A stretch of 64,000 nt of DNA from Methylocystis sp. Sn-Cys (GTDB taxonomy: Bacteria > Pseudomonadota > Alphaproteobacteria > Rhizobiales > Beijerinckiaceae). Below the pieces are notes generated by a model. The model ran no database searches, was not told the origin of the DNA, and was given only the letters and a program-made list of their open reading frames with translations. Location: the NCBI RefSeq assembly GCF_016745395.1, contig NZ_JAERVJ010000011.1, positions 1-64,000 of the forward strand. The letters are read 5' to 3'. Every line of letters begins with the position of its first letter. Position 1 is the stretch's first letter. The translations under genes were made by a program, and so were the position numbers. This document shows positions 25,285 through 34,472 of this stretch, piece by piece.

Positions 25285-26188
25285 GCCGATCTTCGACAGG
25301 CTGGCGATCGTCGGCGCGGGCCTCATCGGCTCGTCCATCGCCCGGGCGGCCCGTGACTATGGGGCGGCAGGCGAGATCGCAATTGTCGACGCCTCGCAGC
25401 AGGTCATGGCGCGCGTGCGCGAATTGGGCATTGCGGACGACGCAGGCGGCGATGTGGCGCAGGCTCTGAAGGGCGCCGATCTCATCATTATCTGCACGCC
25501 GGTCGGCGTCTGCGGCGTGGTCGCGCAAGCAATCGCGCCCCATCTCGAAAAAGGCGCCATTCTCTCCGACGTCGGGTCGGTGAAAGGCGCGGTTGTGGCG
25601 CAGATTGCGCCCCATGTGCCGGCGGGGGTTCATTTCATCCCCGCGCATCCGCTCGCCGGCACCGAATTCTCGGGCCCCGACGCGGGCTTTGCGACGCTGT
25701 TCCAGAATCGCTGGTCCATCCTCACGCCGCTCGAAGGCGCAGACGCCTCTGCGGTGGCGCGGCTCGCGAATTTCTGGACGCGAATCGGCGCGAAAGTCGA
25801 ATCGATGAGCCCCGAGCATCACGACAAGGTGCTGGCGCTCACGAGCCATCTGCCGCATCTCATCGCCTACAACATCGTCGGCACGGCGGATGATTTCGGT
25901 GAGCAGACGCGCTCGGAGGTCATTAAATTTTCGGCCTCGGGCTTTCGTGATTTTACCCGCATCGCCGCCTCCGACCCCACCATGTGGCGTGATATTTTCC
26001 TCAATAATCGCGAGGCGGTCCTCGAAATGCTCGGACGCTTCAACGAGGACTTGAGTGCGCTTCAACGCATGATTCGCCGCGGCGACGGCGAGGGACTCTT
26101 CGACTTCTTCACCCGCACGCGCGCTATTCGCCGTTCGATCGTCGAGCAGGGACAAGACACGTCCGCGCCGGATTTCGGCAGGAGATAA
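25277..26188 (+). CDS. Prephenate/arogenate dehydrogenase
   Basis: The 303-residue protein has a Rossmann NAD(P) motif at its N-terminus (LAIVGAGLIGSSIARA) and the family marks LIIICTPVGV, LSDVGSVKGAV and FIPAHPLAGTEFSG, then LTSHLPHLIAYNIVG. It carries out the oxidative decarboxylation in tyrosine synthesis, on prephenate or arogenate. The start at 25277 was chosen because homology begins there and it overlaps hisC, as in many related operons. It ends the three-gene operon. Confidence 0.9.
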   Translation: MAEPIFDRLAIVGAGLIGSSIARAARDYGAAGEIAIVDASQQVMARVRELGIADDAGGDVAQALKGADLIIICTPVGVCGVVAQAIAPHLEKGAILSDVGSVKGAVVAQIAPHVPAGVHFIPAHPLAGTEFSGPDAGFATLFQNRWSILTPLEGADASAVARLANFWTRIGAKVESMSPEHHDKVLALTSHLPHLIAYNIVGTADDFGEQTRSEVIKFSASGFRDFTRIAASDPTMWRDIFLNNREAVLEMLGRFNEDLSALQRMIRRGDGEGLFDFFTRTRAIRRSIVEQGQDTSAPDFGRR

Positions 26189-26241
26189 TCAAAACCAAAA
26201 CACAACTTAGACGAATTTAGCTTCGCCTCGAGCATTGACTG

Positions 26242-26265
26242 TGCTAGAGTGATTTTATTCTAGCA
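26242..26265. promoter_or_regulatory. Inverted repeat upstream of FixJ-like regulator
   Basis: TGCTAGA and TCTAGCA form perfect seven-base arms separated by ten AT-rich bases, in a clearly AT-richer gap. A TTGACT lies just before it. It could be an operator for the regulator gene downstream or a weak terminator for the operon upstream; no T-tract follows, which favours the operator. Confidence 0.4.
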
Positions 26266-26395
26266 GCGCGTTTTCGGTCCGCATCGAAAAATGTAGACGC
26301 CAGAAATCGCGAATTTTTCAAGAATGAAGCGCGCTTGTCGCAGAAGACTTATGAGCTTTTGCGGGTGGCGTTCTAAGACGTTCAAGGACGTCGAC

Positions 26396-26998
26396 ATGCC
26401 GACTATCTATGTCGTTGCGCAAGAGCAGGACGAACGGGCGGCTATTGCCGCGCTTGTTTGCCAGGAGTGTCGCTCCGTCGAGGTTTTCAAAGACGTGTCG
26501 GCCTTTCTCGCCCATAAGGACCCGAGCGAGCCCGGATGCGTCATTCTGGAGCTCAAAGAGCCAGCCTCCGCGTCGATTCGACGGTTGCGAGAGTTCCTCG
26601 AGCCGCTGCCGATCATCGTTGTCTCGCCGAGCGCAGTCGTTGCGCGAGCGGTGCAGGCGATGAAACAGGGCGCCGCGGATTTCCTCGCCAAGCCGCTCGA
26701 AAAGGAAAGGCTCGTTTCCGCCGTCCAGCGGGGACTCGACATCAGTTGGGCGCGAATGGAGCAGACGCGGCGCAAGCACGAGTTGCTCGCGCGATACCAA
26801 ACGCTCAGCGCGCGCGAGAAGGATGTGGTCGGCGCCATCCTCGATGGGCGCCCGAACCGGGAAGTCGCTTTGCAGCTCGGCATTCGACCACGCACCGTCG
26901 AGATTCACCGCTCGAATGCAATGGCCAAACTTGGGGCGCGAACCTTGCCCGAGCTGGTGCGCATCTGGTTCGACCTCGCAGACGGCGACATGTGCTGA
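26396..26998 (+). CDS. FixJ-family response regulator with degenerate receiver
   Basis: The 200-residue protein has an N-terminal receiver-like domain (1-115) and a LuxR-type helix-turn-helix (about 140-195; LSAREKDVVGAILDGRPNRE, GIRPRTVEIHRSNAM). By alignment with FixJ, the acidic pair DD is replaced by AQ, the phosphoacceptor Asp by Glu (VILELKEP) and the switch Thr by Ser, while the Lys (FLAKP) stays. Conventional Asp phosphorylation is therefore unlikely. I start at the ATG at 26396, where the receiver begins. No partner kinase is adjacent. Confidence 0.85.
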   Translation: MPTIYVVAQEQDERAAIAALVCQECRSVEVFKDVSAFLAHKDPSEPGCVILELKEPASASIRRLREFLEPLPIIVVSPSAVVARAVQAMKQGAADFLAKPLEKERLVSAVQRGLDISWARMEQTRRKHELLARYQTLSAREKDVVGAILDGRPNREVALQLGIRPRTVEIHRSNAMAKLGARTLPELVRIWFDLADGDMC

Positions 26999-27170
26999 AT
27001 TAAGCGCCAAAGAGGCACTCGGGAGTCATGTAAATACTTGCGAAAACCTCGTTTCACAGAGAATTAGGTATATTCCCCAAATTGAGCGGCGCGCCTGTCG
27101 CGGCTAGGTTCCGGGCCACAGTTTCGGTGTCCGCTGCGGCTTGTTCCAGCGTTTCGTGCGGGGAGTACAA

Positions 27171-27608
27171 ATGACCGAACTCGGCAAATTTGGCGTTGCT
27201 TTGGCGTTGAACGAAATCACTCTTTCAGCATCCGTTACCCCCATGCATCGGACGCTTCTTGCAAGTTATCGGATGAATGCGCATCGCGGCGAGACATCGG
27301 CGCGCGAGCTGATTCTGAGCGATCTTCGCAGCTTTCTCGATCTCGGCGCGCTCGACCGCGCCACGGACATACTGATCGTCCTGGCGCTTTTCATGAGAGA
27401 GTCGGCGCGCAATGAGCGGCGTCTGTCGCTCGCGAAAAGGCGCCATCACGACGCGATTGCCCTCCAACGCGGGCGTGGCGCCACGCGGGCGCATTATTCA
27501 GTCGGCAAGAATGCGAATGCTCTACAGCAGCCGAACCTGCGACTGGTGTCGTCCGAAAACATGCATCTCGAGGCGGTGGAAGGCGAGGGGGGCGACGCCC
27601 TTCGCTGA
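27171..27608 (+). CDS. Hypothetical soluble protein
   Basis: The 145-residue protein starts at an ATG preceded by CGGGGAG. It begins MTELGKFGVALALNEI, has a helical middle (LILSDLRSFLDLGALDRATD, LIVLALFMRES) and ends with a charged tail. I recognise no family. It follows the FixJ-like regulator by 172 bases on the same strand and its stop codon abuts the stop of the next, opposite gene. Confidence 0.6.
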   Translation: MTELGKFGVALALNEITLSASVTPMHRTLLASYRMNAHRGETSARELILSDLRSFLDLGALDRATDILIVLALFMRESARNERRLSLAKRRHHDAIALQRGRGATRAHYSVGKNANALQQPNLRLVSSENMHLEAVEGEGGDALR

Positions 27609-27938
27609 TCAGGAGGTCTTTTTTCCGGGGCCGATGCGCAGGACGTCATTCGCGTTGCGAGAGATGAAATCCTGAAGCCCGCCGGAGAGCTTGGCGAGCA
27701 ACCAGGGCAGTTGCACCTCTATCCGAACCAGCTCGGGCAGCACCGTCATTCGCGCCGTCGCGCTTTGGCCCAGCGCGGCGACGCGGACCGTGGCGACGTC
27801 GCCCGCCCAGCTTACTTCTGACTGCGCGACCTTATCCACATATTCACGCTGCAGCATCTCGATGCGCTCGGCGAGACGCTTTTTCGCGGTCTCCACTCCA
27901 AGATCATGCGGCACGGTGATCGTTATGGTGTTCGCCAT
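27609..27938 (-). CDS. Polyhydroxyalkanoic acid system family protein
   Basis: The 109-residue product starts at the ATG at 27938. MANTITITVPHDLGVETAKKRLAERI and the later LPWLLAKLSG fit the small PHA granule-associated protein family often named polyhydroxyalkanoic acid system protein. Such proteins are linked to polyester storage granules, but the biochemical role is uncertain. No phaC or phasin gene lies near it. Confidence 0.7.
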   Translation of the reverse strand: MANTITITVPHDLGVETAKKRLAERIEMLQREYVDKVAQSEVSWAGDVATVRVAALGQSATARMTVLPELVRIEVQLPWLLAKLSGGLQDFISRNANDVLRIGPGKKTS

Positions 27939-28081
27939 GAGCGCTTCTCTCTGCCCGACGCTGATGTAGGCGCCGGCGCGCCTAAAGGAAAGCGTCGCCC
28001 TCTCCCGATCTGATAGCATTTCCGTTTGAACAGCTCGCATCGAATCCAGAGCCATAAAAGCGCTGGTTTTATTCAGAGCCC

Positions 28082-28162
28082 GTCATTGCGAGCGAAACGA
28101 AGCAATCCAGGGCAGCGATGCGGCCCTGGTTTGCTTCGTCGGCTCCGCCTCCTCGCAATGAC
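28082..28162. repeat. Intergenic palindromic repeat, family R1
   Basis: A slightly diverged copy (AACGAAGC in the left arm, CTGGTTTGC on the right) of the element at 9901. It lies in the 400-base gap between the PHA-system gene and glnA. The rest of that gap contains the glnA terminator and nothing else I can identify. Confidence 0.83.
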
Positions 28163-28254
28163 GGCGGTGAGTTCCTGTGTGTCCGAGCGTCGGGGGATGG
28201 CGCCGAACCAATCGAGCGGATCTCGGATGAACTATCGCAGTAAGCCGGGCCGCT

Positions 28255-28283
28255 AAAAAAATGGGCCGCCCAGAGGGCGGCCC
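28255..28283 (-). terminator. Rho-independent terminator of glnA
   Basis: Read on the minus strand, GGGCCGCCC and GGGCGGCCC form nine perfect pairs around a three-base loop, followed by a run of seven T residues broken once. It lies about 54 bases past the glnA stop codon. Confidence 0.85.
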
Positions 28284-28336
28284 ACCGATTCTCATCCGTA
28301 AGTCTCCAGCTTCACCAGAAGCCGGCTCCTTATGGA

Positions 28337-29746
28337 TCAGTAGCTGTAATACATATCGAACTCGACCGGATGGGGCGTCATTTCGAAGCGATAGACGTCC
28401 TGCATCTTGAGATCGATGTAAGCGTTGATGAAGTCCTCGTTGAACACGCCGCCGGCCGTCAGATAGGCGTAGTCGGCCTTGAGGCTGTCGAGCGCTTCAC
28501 GCAGCGAGCCGCAAACCGTCGGGATCGCCTTCAACTCTTCCGGCGGCAGATCGTAGAGATCCTTGTCGGCCGGCGCGCCCGGATCGATCTTGTTGGCGAT
28601 GCCGTCGAGGCCGGCCATCAGCATGGCCGCGAAGGCGAGATACGGGTTCGCCGTCGGATCGGGGAAGCGAACCTCGATGCGCTTGGCCTTCGGGTTGGAG
28701 CCGAAGGGAATGCGGCAGGAGGCCGAGCGGTTGCGCGAGGAATAGGCGAGCAGCACTGGCGCCTCGAAGCCCGGGACCAGACGCTTATAGGAGTTGGTCG
28801 ACGGGTTGGTGAAGGCGTTCAGCGACTTGGCGTGCTTGATGATGCCGCCGATGTACCACAGGCACTCCTGGGAGAGGCCGGCGTATTTGTCGCCAGCGAA
28901 CACCGGCTTGCCTTCCTTCCAGATCGACTGGTGGACGTGCATGCCCGAGCCATTGTCGCCATAGACCGGCTTCGGCATGAAGGTCGCCGACTTGCCGTAG
29001 GAATGCGCCACCTGATGGATCGCATACTTATAGATCTGCAGGTGGTCGGCGACGGTGACGAGCGTCTCGAACTTCAGACCGAGCTCATGCTGGGCGGAAG
29101 CCACTTCGTGGTGGTGCTTCTCGACCTTGACGCCCATGGCCGCCATGGCGGCGAGCATCTCGGAGCGCATGTCCTGGGCCGAGTCGACCGGCGGGACCGG
29201 GAAGTAGCCGCCCTTGGTGCGGACGCGATGGCCGAGGTTGCCGCCCTCATAGGCGGTGTCGGAGTTTGTCGGCAGCTCGACCGAGTCGAGCTGGAAGCCC
29301 GTGTTGTAGGGGTCGGACGAGAAACGGACGTCGTCGAAGACGAAGAATTCGGCCTCGGGGCCGAAGAAGGCGGTGTCGCCGACGCCGATCGACTTCACAT
29401 GCGCCATGGCCTTCTTGGCGATCGAGCGCGGGTCGCGGTTGTAGGGCTGGCCGGTCGCCGGCTCCACGACGTCGCAGACGATCGACATGGTCGAGGCCGC
29501 GAAGAAGGGGTCCATGGTGACGGTCGAGAGGTCGGGCAGGAGCGTCATGTCCGACTCGTTGATCGCCTTCCAGCCGGCGATCGACGAGCCGTCGAACATG
29601 ATGCCTTCGTTCAGCGCCTCTTCGTCGACGATCGACACGTCGAAGGTCACGTGCTGCCACTTGCCGCGCGGATCGGTAAAGCGGAAGTCGACGTATTTTA
29701 CGTCGTTGTCCTTGATCTGCTTGATTACGTCCTTGGCAGTTGTCAT
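28337..29746 (-). CDS. glnA: Type I glutamine synthetase
   Basis: The 469-residue enzyme condenses ammonia and glutamate using ATP. Family marks are [17 protein letters not shown], the metal-site [12 protein letters not shown], and [13 protein letters not shown]. The tyrosine that GlnE adenylylates sits in [10 protein letters not shown], so activity should be controlled by the glnE gene in this window. I start at the ATG at 29746; a longer in-frame start at 29830 would add a non-conserved leader. It is 98 bases from glnB and shares its promoter. Confidence 0.96.
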   Translation of the reverse strand: MTTAKDVIKQIKDNDVKYVDFRFTDPRGKWQHVTFDVSIVDEEALNEGIMFDGSSIAGWKAINESDMTLLPDLSTVTMDPFFAASTMSIVCDVVEPATGQPYNRDPRSIAKKAMAHVKSIGVGDTAFFGPEAEFFVFDDVRFSSDPYNTGFQLDSVELPTNSDTAYEGGNLGHRVRTKGGYFPVPPVDSAQDMRSEMLAAMAAMGVKVEKHHHEVASAQHELGLKFETLVTVADHLQIYKYAIHQVAHSYGKSATFMPKPVYGDNGSGMHVHQSIWKEGKPVFAGDKYAGLSQECLWYIGGIIKHAKSLNAFTNPSTNSYKRLVPGFEAPVLLAYSSRNRSASCRIPFGSNPKAKRIEVRFPDPTANPYLAFAAMLMAGLDGIANKIDPGAPADKDLYDLPPEELKAIPTVCGSLREALDSLKADYAYLTAGGVFNEDFINAYIDLKMQDVYRFEMTPHPVEFDMYYSY

Positions 29747-29844
29747 GTCGATCCTTGCCTCTTCCTTGGGTTTAGTTGCATGCGTTTGCGGCGCAGCGGA
29801 GCGGCGAAACAGTCTTTCTAGGAAGCTCACGATAGCCCCGAAGG

Positions 29845-30186
<342 letters not shown>

Positions 30187-30263
30187 TTATCCCCGCTGCG
30201 CCTGAAGCTCCCGCCCGCACCCGCGCTTCGCCTTTGCCGACGCCGCCGAGCTTCTACCACCTG

Positions 30264-30279
30264 AGCGATTTCCGCGCCA
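30264..30279 (-). promoter_or_regulatory. Sigma-54 (RpoN) promoter of glnB-glnA
   Basis: On the minus strand the sequence TGGCGCGGAAATCGCT matches the consensus TGGCACG-N4-TTGCW at all but two positions, with correct GG to GC spacing. It stands about 80 bases before the glnB start codon. Transcription with NtrC would fit known regulation of glnBA in rhizobia. I see no convincing NtrC binding site. Confidence 0.65.
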
Positions 30280-30371
30280 TGGCCAATCGGTCGGCGCCGA
30301 AACCCGTGATGATGCCTGATATTTAGGCTATATGATTAAGTTATGAGCTAAATTTGCTCGATTCATCAGCG

Positions 30372-31232
30372 CTAGTCTGAATAGGATACGACCGGCAGAT
30401 CGGCGCGGGCGCCCCACTCCGACCATGAGCCGTCATAGACTGTCGCCATCGGCCGGCCAGCGGCGGCGAGGGCAAGGCTGAGGATGCAGGCGGTCATGCC
30501 CGATCCGCAGCTTGCTATCGTCCGCTTTGCAGGATCGAGGCCCGCCGCGGCGAAGGCGGCTTCCAATCCCGCTTTGTCTTTCATCTTTCCGCCCTCGATC
30601 ACCTCGCCGAAGGGCAGATTATGAGCGCCGGGCATATGGCCGGCGCGCAGCCCCGGACGCGGCTCGGGGGCGCGGCCCATGAAGCGCTCAAAGGCGCGTG
30701 CGTCGACGACCTGAGCGTCGCCGCTCGAAAGCCACGTGTCTAGCTGTTTCCAATCGGCGACGAGTTCCGGATTGAATGCGGGCGTAAAGTCGCGCGGTTC
30801 GCGGGTGACATCGCCCGTCTCGAGCGGCCGTCCCTCCGCCTTCCACGCCGGAAGGCCCCCGGAAAGGATCGAGACCTTTTTCACGCCGAAGACCTTCATC
30901 GTCCACCAGAGGCGCGGGGCCGAGAAGAGGCCGACGCTGTCGTAGATGACCGCGCGCATGCCGTCTCCAAAGCCCAGCCGGCGCATCTCGGCGGCGAAGA
31001 CCTCGGGCGAGGGGAGCATATGCGGCAGGCCGGTCGAGTGATCGGCGATCGCGTCTATGTCGAAAAAGACGGCGCCCGGGATATGCCCCGCCAAATATTC
31101 GGCCCGCGGATCGCGGTTCGCCGCCGGCATATGCCAGGACGCGTCGAAGACGACGATTTCCGGCGACGCAAGATTCTCGGCAAGCCACTGCGGCGGAACG
31201 AAAAGCGTGGAGGGGTTGATGTCAGGCGCCAT
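30372..31232 (-). CDS. sseA: Thiosulfate/3-mercaptopyruvate sulfurtransferase
   Basis: The 286-residue protein consists of two rhodanese domains. The second carries the catalytic loop CGSGMTA with the active cysteine, characteristic of 3-mercaptopyruvate sulfurtransferase. HIPGAVFFDIDAIAD and HMPGAHNLPFGEVI mark the two domains. I chose the ATG at 31232 because GAGGGAAGAAG lies just before it; the earlier ATG at 31253 is part of that ribosome-binding site. It follows the flavin reductase gene on the same strand with a 17-base gap. Confidence 0.87.
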   Translation of the reverse strand: MAPDINPSTLFVPPQWLAENLASPEIVVFDASWHMPAANRDPRAEYLAGHIPGAVFFDIDAIADHSTGLPHMLPSPEVFAAEMRRLGFGDGMRAVIYDSVGLFSAPRLWWTMKVFGVKKVSILSGGLPAWKAEGRPLETGDVTREPRDFTPAFNPELVADWKQLDTWLSSGDAQVVDARAFERFMGRAPEPRPGLRAGHMPGAHNLPFGEVIEGGKMKDKAGLEAAFAAAGLDPAKRTIASCGSGMTACILSLALAAAGRPMATVYDGSWSEWGARADLPVVSYSD

Positions 31233-31249
31233 GTATTCTTCTTCCCTCT

Positions 31250-31792
31250 TCAAGTGGCGGCGCGGGCCAGCGCGCTCGTGACGGCGGCGATTTTTCGCAG
31301 AAGCGTTTCGTTCCGGATCTCCCCGTCCGCGTCCAGCGCGTCCCGGCCAACGGGGACGTCGGCGCAGGCGGCTTCGACGACATTTGCGCCGGCCTTGTCA
31401 AGGACAAGGCGCAGCGCATGGAAGGCGTCGCGCGCGCCGCCATGGGCGGATGGATTGATCCACCCCACGGGGCGGCGGTAGAGGCTGCTTGCGCCGATGG
31501 TCCAATCCAGCAGATTTTTGAAGCTGCCCGGCAACGATCCGGCATATTCGGGCGTCGAAAACAGGATGGCGTCGGCGCGCGCGAGATCTTCTCTCAGGTC
31601 CCGCACGCCGGGCGGCGGGGCGTCATGGTCGCAATCCGGATTGAAATGCGGCAATGCGTCGAGCCCGCAATAGGGCGACATCTCGACGTCGGGGCCCGCG
31701 AGCCGCGCCGCCGCCGCAAGCACGGCCGCATTGACCGAGCCGGCGCGCAGGCTCCCGCAGATCGAAACGATTCTGGTCCGTCCTTGCGTCAT
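31250..31792 (-). CDS. NADPH-dependent FMN reductase family protein
   Basis: The 180-residue flavodoxin-like protein starts with VSICGSLRAGSVNAAVL, the FMN phosphate loop, and has the conserved PEYAGSLPGSFKNLLDW segment. Members reduce quinones, chromate, azo dyes or flavin. The start at 31792 fits the homology; the longer in-frame leader is Arg-rich and unrelated. It is probably co-transcribed with sseA. Confidence 0.84.
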   Translation of the reverse strand: MTQGRTRIVSICGSLRAGSVNAAVLAAAARLAGPDVEMSPYCGLDALPHFNPDCDHDAPPPGVRDLREDLARADAILFSTPEYAGSLPGSFKNLLDWTIGASSLYRRPVGWINPSAHGGARDAFHALRLVLDKAGANVVEAACADVPVGRDALDADGEIRNETLLRKIAAVTSALARAAT

Positions 31793-31920
31793 CCTCGCCG
31801 CCGACTCTTCACCGCCGCCCCTTCGTCGCCGTCCCTTGGGCGCCGGCGCTGCTTGCATCCAGCGCCGTCCGGGGGACAATAAGCCGATTCGATTCTCACT
31901 GTCTCCCTGGCGCGGTTATC

Positions 31921-32337
31921 ATGCTCGACATCCCCGGCAAGGCCTGCGGCCCCTGCCATTTCTGCTGCAAGGTCCTCGAAATCGAGGAGATGAAGAAGAC
32001 CGCGGGCAAGCTCTGCGAACATTGCGCCGGCGCGGGAGGTTGCGGCGTTTACGCAACGCGCCCCGAGGTTTGCCGGGATTATTACTGCCAATGGAAAGAA
32101 GATCGCGGGCTGCCGGCGACGATGCGGCCCGACAAGGTCGGGACGCTCCTCATGGACGATCCGGACAGCGACGAGTACCACGCGGTTTGCGATCCGGAGA
32201 AGCCCTTTTCCTGGCGCAATCCTCTCATATTCAGACATCTCGTCTCGGAAGCGAAAGCCGGTAGGATGGTTGTCGCCAAGGCGGGGCTGCGCGCCTGGCG
32301 CATCTATTCGGACGGGCATTGGCAGGAGTCGGCGTGA
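31921..32337 (+). CDS. Cysteine-cluster protein, YkgJ-like
   Basis: The 138-residue product has ten cysteines in its first 100 residues: GKACGPCHFCCKVLEI, LCEHCAGAGGCGVYATRP and VCRDYYCQW. This spacing fits the YkgJ/Fe-S-or-zinc-binding CxxCxxCC group of unknown function. It is divergently placed from the flavin reductase gene and 43 bases ahead of the DUF3108 gene on the same strand. Confidence 0.72.
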   Translation: MLDIPGKACGPCHFCCKVLEIEEMKKTAGKLCEHCAGAGGCGVYATRPEVCRDYYCQWKEDRGLPATMRPDKVGTLLMDDPDSDEYHAVCDPEKPFSWRNPLIFRHLVSEAKAGRMVVAKAGLRAWRIYSDGHWQESA

Positions 32338-32380
32338 GGCTTCGTTCCGCGACGCGCCACCTACTGCAGTCTTGAGCAAC

Positions 32381-33211
32381 ATGAGCCGGATCTTGAAGCT
32401 TTTCCCGCCCTCCGCGGCTTTGCCGATTGCGGCGCTGCTTTGCGCCGGCGCCGGGCCGACCGCGGCCGAAACGATCAAGGCGCACTACGCCTTGAGCCTG
32501 ATGGGGCTCTCGATCGGCAGCGCCTCCGCTTCGGGCGTGGTCGAGCCGGAAAGCTACCGCGTCGATATTTCCATGCGGACCTCGGGTCTCGCCAATCTCG
32601 TGAACAACACCAAGGGGGCGGCGACCGCGAGCGGCGGCTTGACCGCCGCCGGCCCGTCGCCTTCGGCCTACGCCAATACGACCTCGAACAACGACGAGAC
32701 GCGCACGGTGCGGATGTCGCTTGCCAGCAACGCCGTGCGCGCGGTCGAGGTGAAGCCGGAGCCTTGGGACGCGGAGATGCGCGTTCCGCTCAACGACGGC
32801 GCAAAGAAACGCATCGTTGATCCCGTCAGCGCGCTGATCATGAGCGTTCCCCAGAGCCAGGAGCTTATTGGGCCGGCCGCCTGCAACCGCACGATCTCTG
32901 TGTTCGACGGCGTGACCCGTTTCGACGTCCAGCTCTCTTTTGCGGGCGCTCACACGGCTCAGACGCACGGCTATTCGGGGCCAGTCGCCGTTTGCTCGGC
33001 GCGTTACACGCCGATCGCCGGACACCGCCCCGATAGTAAGTCGACCCGCTATTTGGCTGAGAACCGGGATATAAACGTGTGGCTCGCGCCCTTGCCGGAC
33101 GTGCATGTCGTCGTGCCGATCCATATCGACATGCGCACCGGCGCGGGCCAGCTCGTCATCGACGCCTCGGATTTCCAAATCGCGCCGCGGCGGGCCGACG
33201 CGGGCAGGTGA
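32381..33211 (+). CDS. Exported DUF3108 domain protein
   Basis: The 276-residue protein has an N-terminal signal peptide ending near AGPTAAE and a beta-rich body: AHYALSLMGLSIGSASASG, and later INVWLAPLPDVHVVVPIHID. DUF3108 proteins are periplasmic with a fold reminiscent of lipid-binding barrels; the role is unknown. The start at 32381 precedes the signal peptide directly. It runs convergently towards a small exported protein gene. Confidence 0.78.
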   Translation: MSRILKLFPPSAALPIAALLCAGAGPTAAETIKAHYALSLMGLSIGSASASGVVEPESYRVDISMRTSGLANLVNNTKGAATASGGLTAAGPSPSAYANTTSNNDETRTVRMSLASNAVRAVEVKPEPWDAEMRVPLNDGAKKRIVDPVSALIMSVPQSQELIGPAACNRTISVFDGVTRFDVQLSFAGAHTAQTHGYSGPVAVCSARYTPIAGHRPDSKSTRYLAENRDINVWLAPLPDVHVVVPIHIDMRTGAGQLVIDASDFQIAPRRADAGR

Positions 33212-33233
33212 GCCAAGCGGAGCTTTAGCCTCC

Positions 33234-33632
33234 TTAGTCGATACGCACTTCCTTGGTCTTTTTCCGGTTGCGGCGGTCGGACTCATATTCGAGGTAGCGG
33301 ATTTCCTTCGGCTCCCCGTCGGCGCGCAGGCAGAACGCCGGGCGAGGCGTAAAGCCGCCGGCCGGATTTTCGAAGCAATCGGAGAAACGCAGCTCGCACT
33401 GGAACATGGTCTCGGTTTTCGGAGCCGCCTGCGCAGCGACGGCGTGGGCTTTGTCGACCGCCTGCTTGCAGAGCCCGGAATCGAACCCCCAGGCCTGACA
33501 TTCGCTCACCGAGGACATGTATTTCCCGTCTTCCGTGCAGGCTGGGGCCGTGCGCCGCGCATAGAAAAACGAGAAGCCGGCGGCGGCCAGCGCAACGAGG
33601 ATGACGACCAATTTCAAAGGCGTGTTAGCCAT
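33234..33632 (-). CDS. Small exported protein resembling YgiB (DUF1190)
   Basis: The 132-residue protein has an N-terminal hydrophobic helix (LKLVVILVALAAAGFSFFY) that anchors or exports it. The following pattern YMSSVSECQAWG, CKQAVDKAHAVAAQAAPK and MFQCELRFSDCF resembles the cysteine-rich repeats of DUF1190/YgiB. The tail is strongly basic and acidic (ESDRRNRKKTKEVRID). Function is unknown; the family assignment is by resemblance only. Confidence 0.55.
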   Translation of the reverse strand: MANTPLKLVVILVALAAAGFSFFYARRTAPACTEDGKYMSSVSECQAWGFDSGLCKQAVDKAHAVAAQAAPKTETMFQCELRFSDCFENPAGGFTPRPAFCLRADGEPKEIRYLEYESDRRNRKKTKEVRID

Positions 33633-34037
33633 GAGCGCTCGCTTTGTTAATCATTCGGACATTAGTCGTCTGCAATACGGGCGGGCAAGCGCAATCTCCA
33701 CGGCCGTCTCGCGCGACGACAGTCCCGCGCCTGCGCATTTGCGCGCCGACAACGAGGTCGCTTGACAAGGATCAGCGACTACAATAGTTCGTTGCATCAC
33801 CGCATTTCGGAACCACGGTCGATGAGCTGTGGAAGCAAACGCTCACCGAGCGCGGACAGGGCAGAACAGATATGCGCCCGCCCTTTCGAGGATCGCGTTA
33901 AACGCGCGATGGGAACATGTCGGCGATGCGATCCTAAAACTTGGTATCTCACGATTCCGCCGGCGACGACGGATCAGATGGCAGCATGTCGGCTAATGGT
34001 TAGAACCGACAGTTAAGTGTGACAGAAGGAGGAGATA
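33633..34037. other. Gene-poor intergenic region before a small membrane peptide
   Basis: A short reading frame from 33762 has poor composition and starts with a TTG within TTGACAAGG, so I do not call it. That TTGACA and a following TACAAT look like promoter boxes but the spacing is only 12 bases. GTCGG and CCGAC arms near 33988-34012 may form a small hairpin. Confidence 0.35.
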
Positions 34038-34151
34038 ATGGGCGCTATTCTCGAACTCACCAGCTATGCGGCGACCCCCGTCGGCATGATCGCGATCATC
34101 GTGATCGGCGCGGCTGCTTACTTCGCTGCGCGTTGGGTCTTCACCGACTAA
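34038..34151 (+). CDS. 37-residue single-helix membrane peptide
   Basis: An ideal ribosome-binding site (AGAAGGAGGAGATA) is followed by ATG. The peptide is MGAILELTSYAAT, then a long hydrophobic helix (GMIAIIVIGAAAYFAA), then RWVFTD and a stop codon. It fits a small inner-membrane protein with charged residues at the C-terminal side. No family is known to me. Its isolation and the strength of the site suggest it is made in quantity. Confidence 0.6.
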   Translation: MGAILELTSYAATPVGMIAIIVIGAAAYFAARWVFTD

Positions 34152-34472
34152 ATCAGCGCTTCTAGCAGCTTACGTTCAGGCGCGACGCGTCGGCACTTGC
34201 CGATGCGGCGCGCCTTAATTTTTTTTGCGGTTGTCCTTTCGGCGTTCGTTGCCCGCGTGAGAACGCTTGCGTCTTGCCGCGCCATGAGTATTCTGGGCCC
34301 GCTTCCCAACTCGAATGGGCAGGTATCAATTCGGCGTCGCTTCGAGGACGGTCAACCAGATCAATGGCTGTCGCGATGCATATGAGGCGTTTTTTCCGTT
34401 CTCGTGGCGCCGCCATGCGAAAGTGGAAAAAATGGGAGCGCCTACCTTTTCGATCAGGGCTGGGAGGGGCGG
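34152..34472. other. Intergenic region without recognisable content
   Basis: About 320 bases separate the membrane peptide from the next regulator. Several frames are open, but none has a good start site or a plausible product. I see no repeat, terminator or RNA in it. Confidence 0.3.

Noticed and set aside
33763-33785. Sigma-70 promoter TTGACA...TACAAT
   Set aside because: The two boxes are separated by only 12 bases, too short for a working promoter.
33762-34016. Possible 84-codon gene with TTG start
   Set aside because: The composition is erratic, no ribosome-binding site precedes it, and the start lies in a TTGACA-like promoter box.
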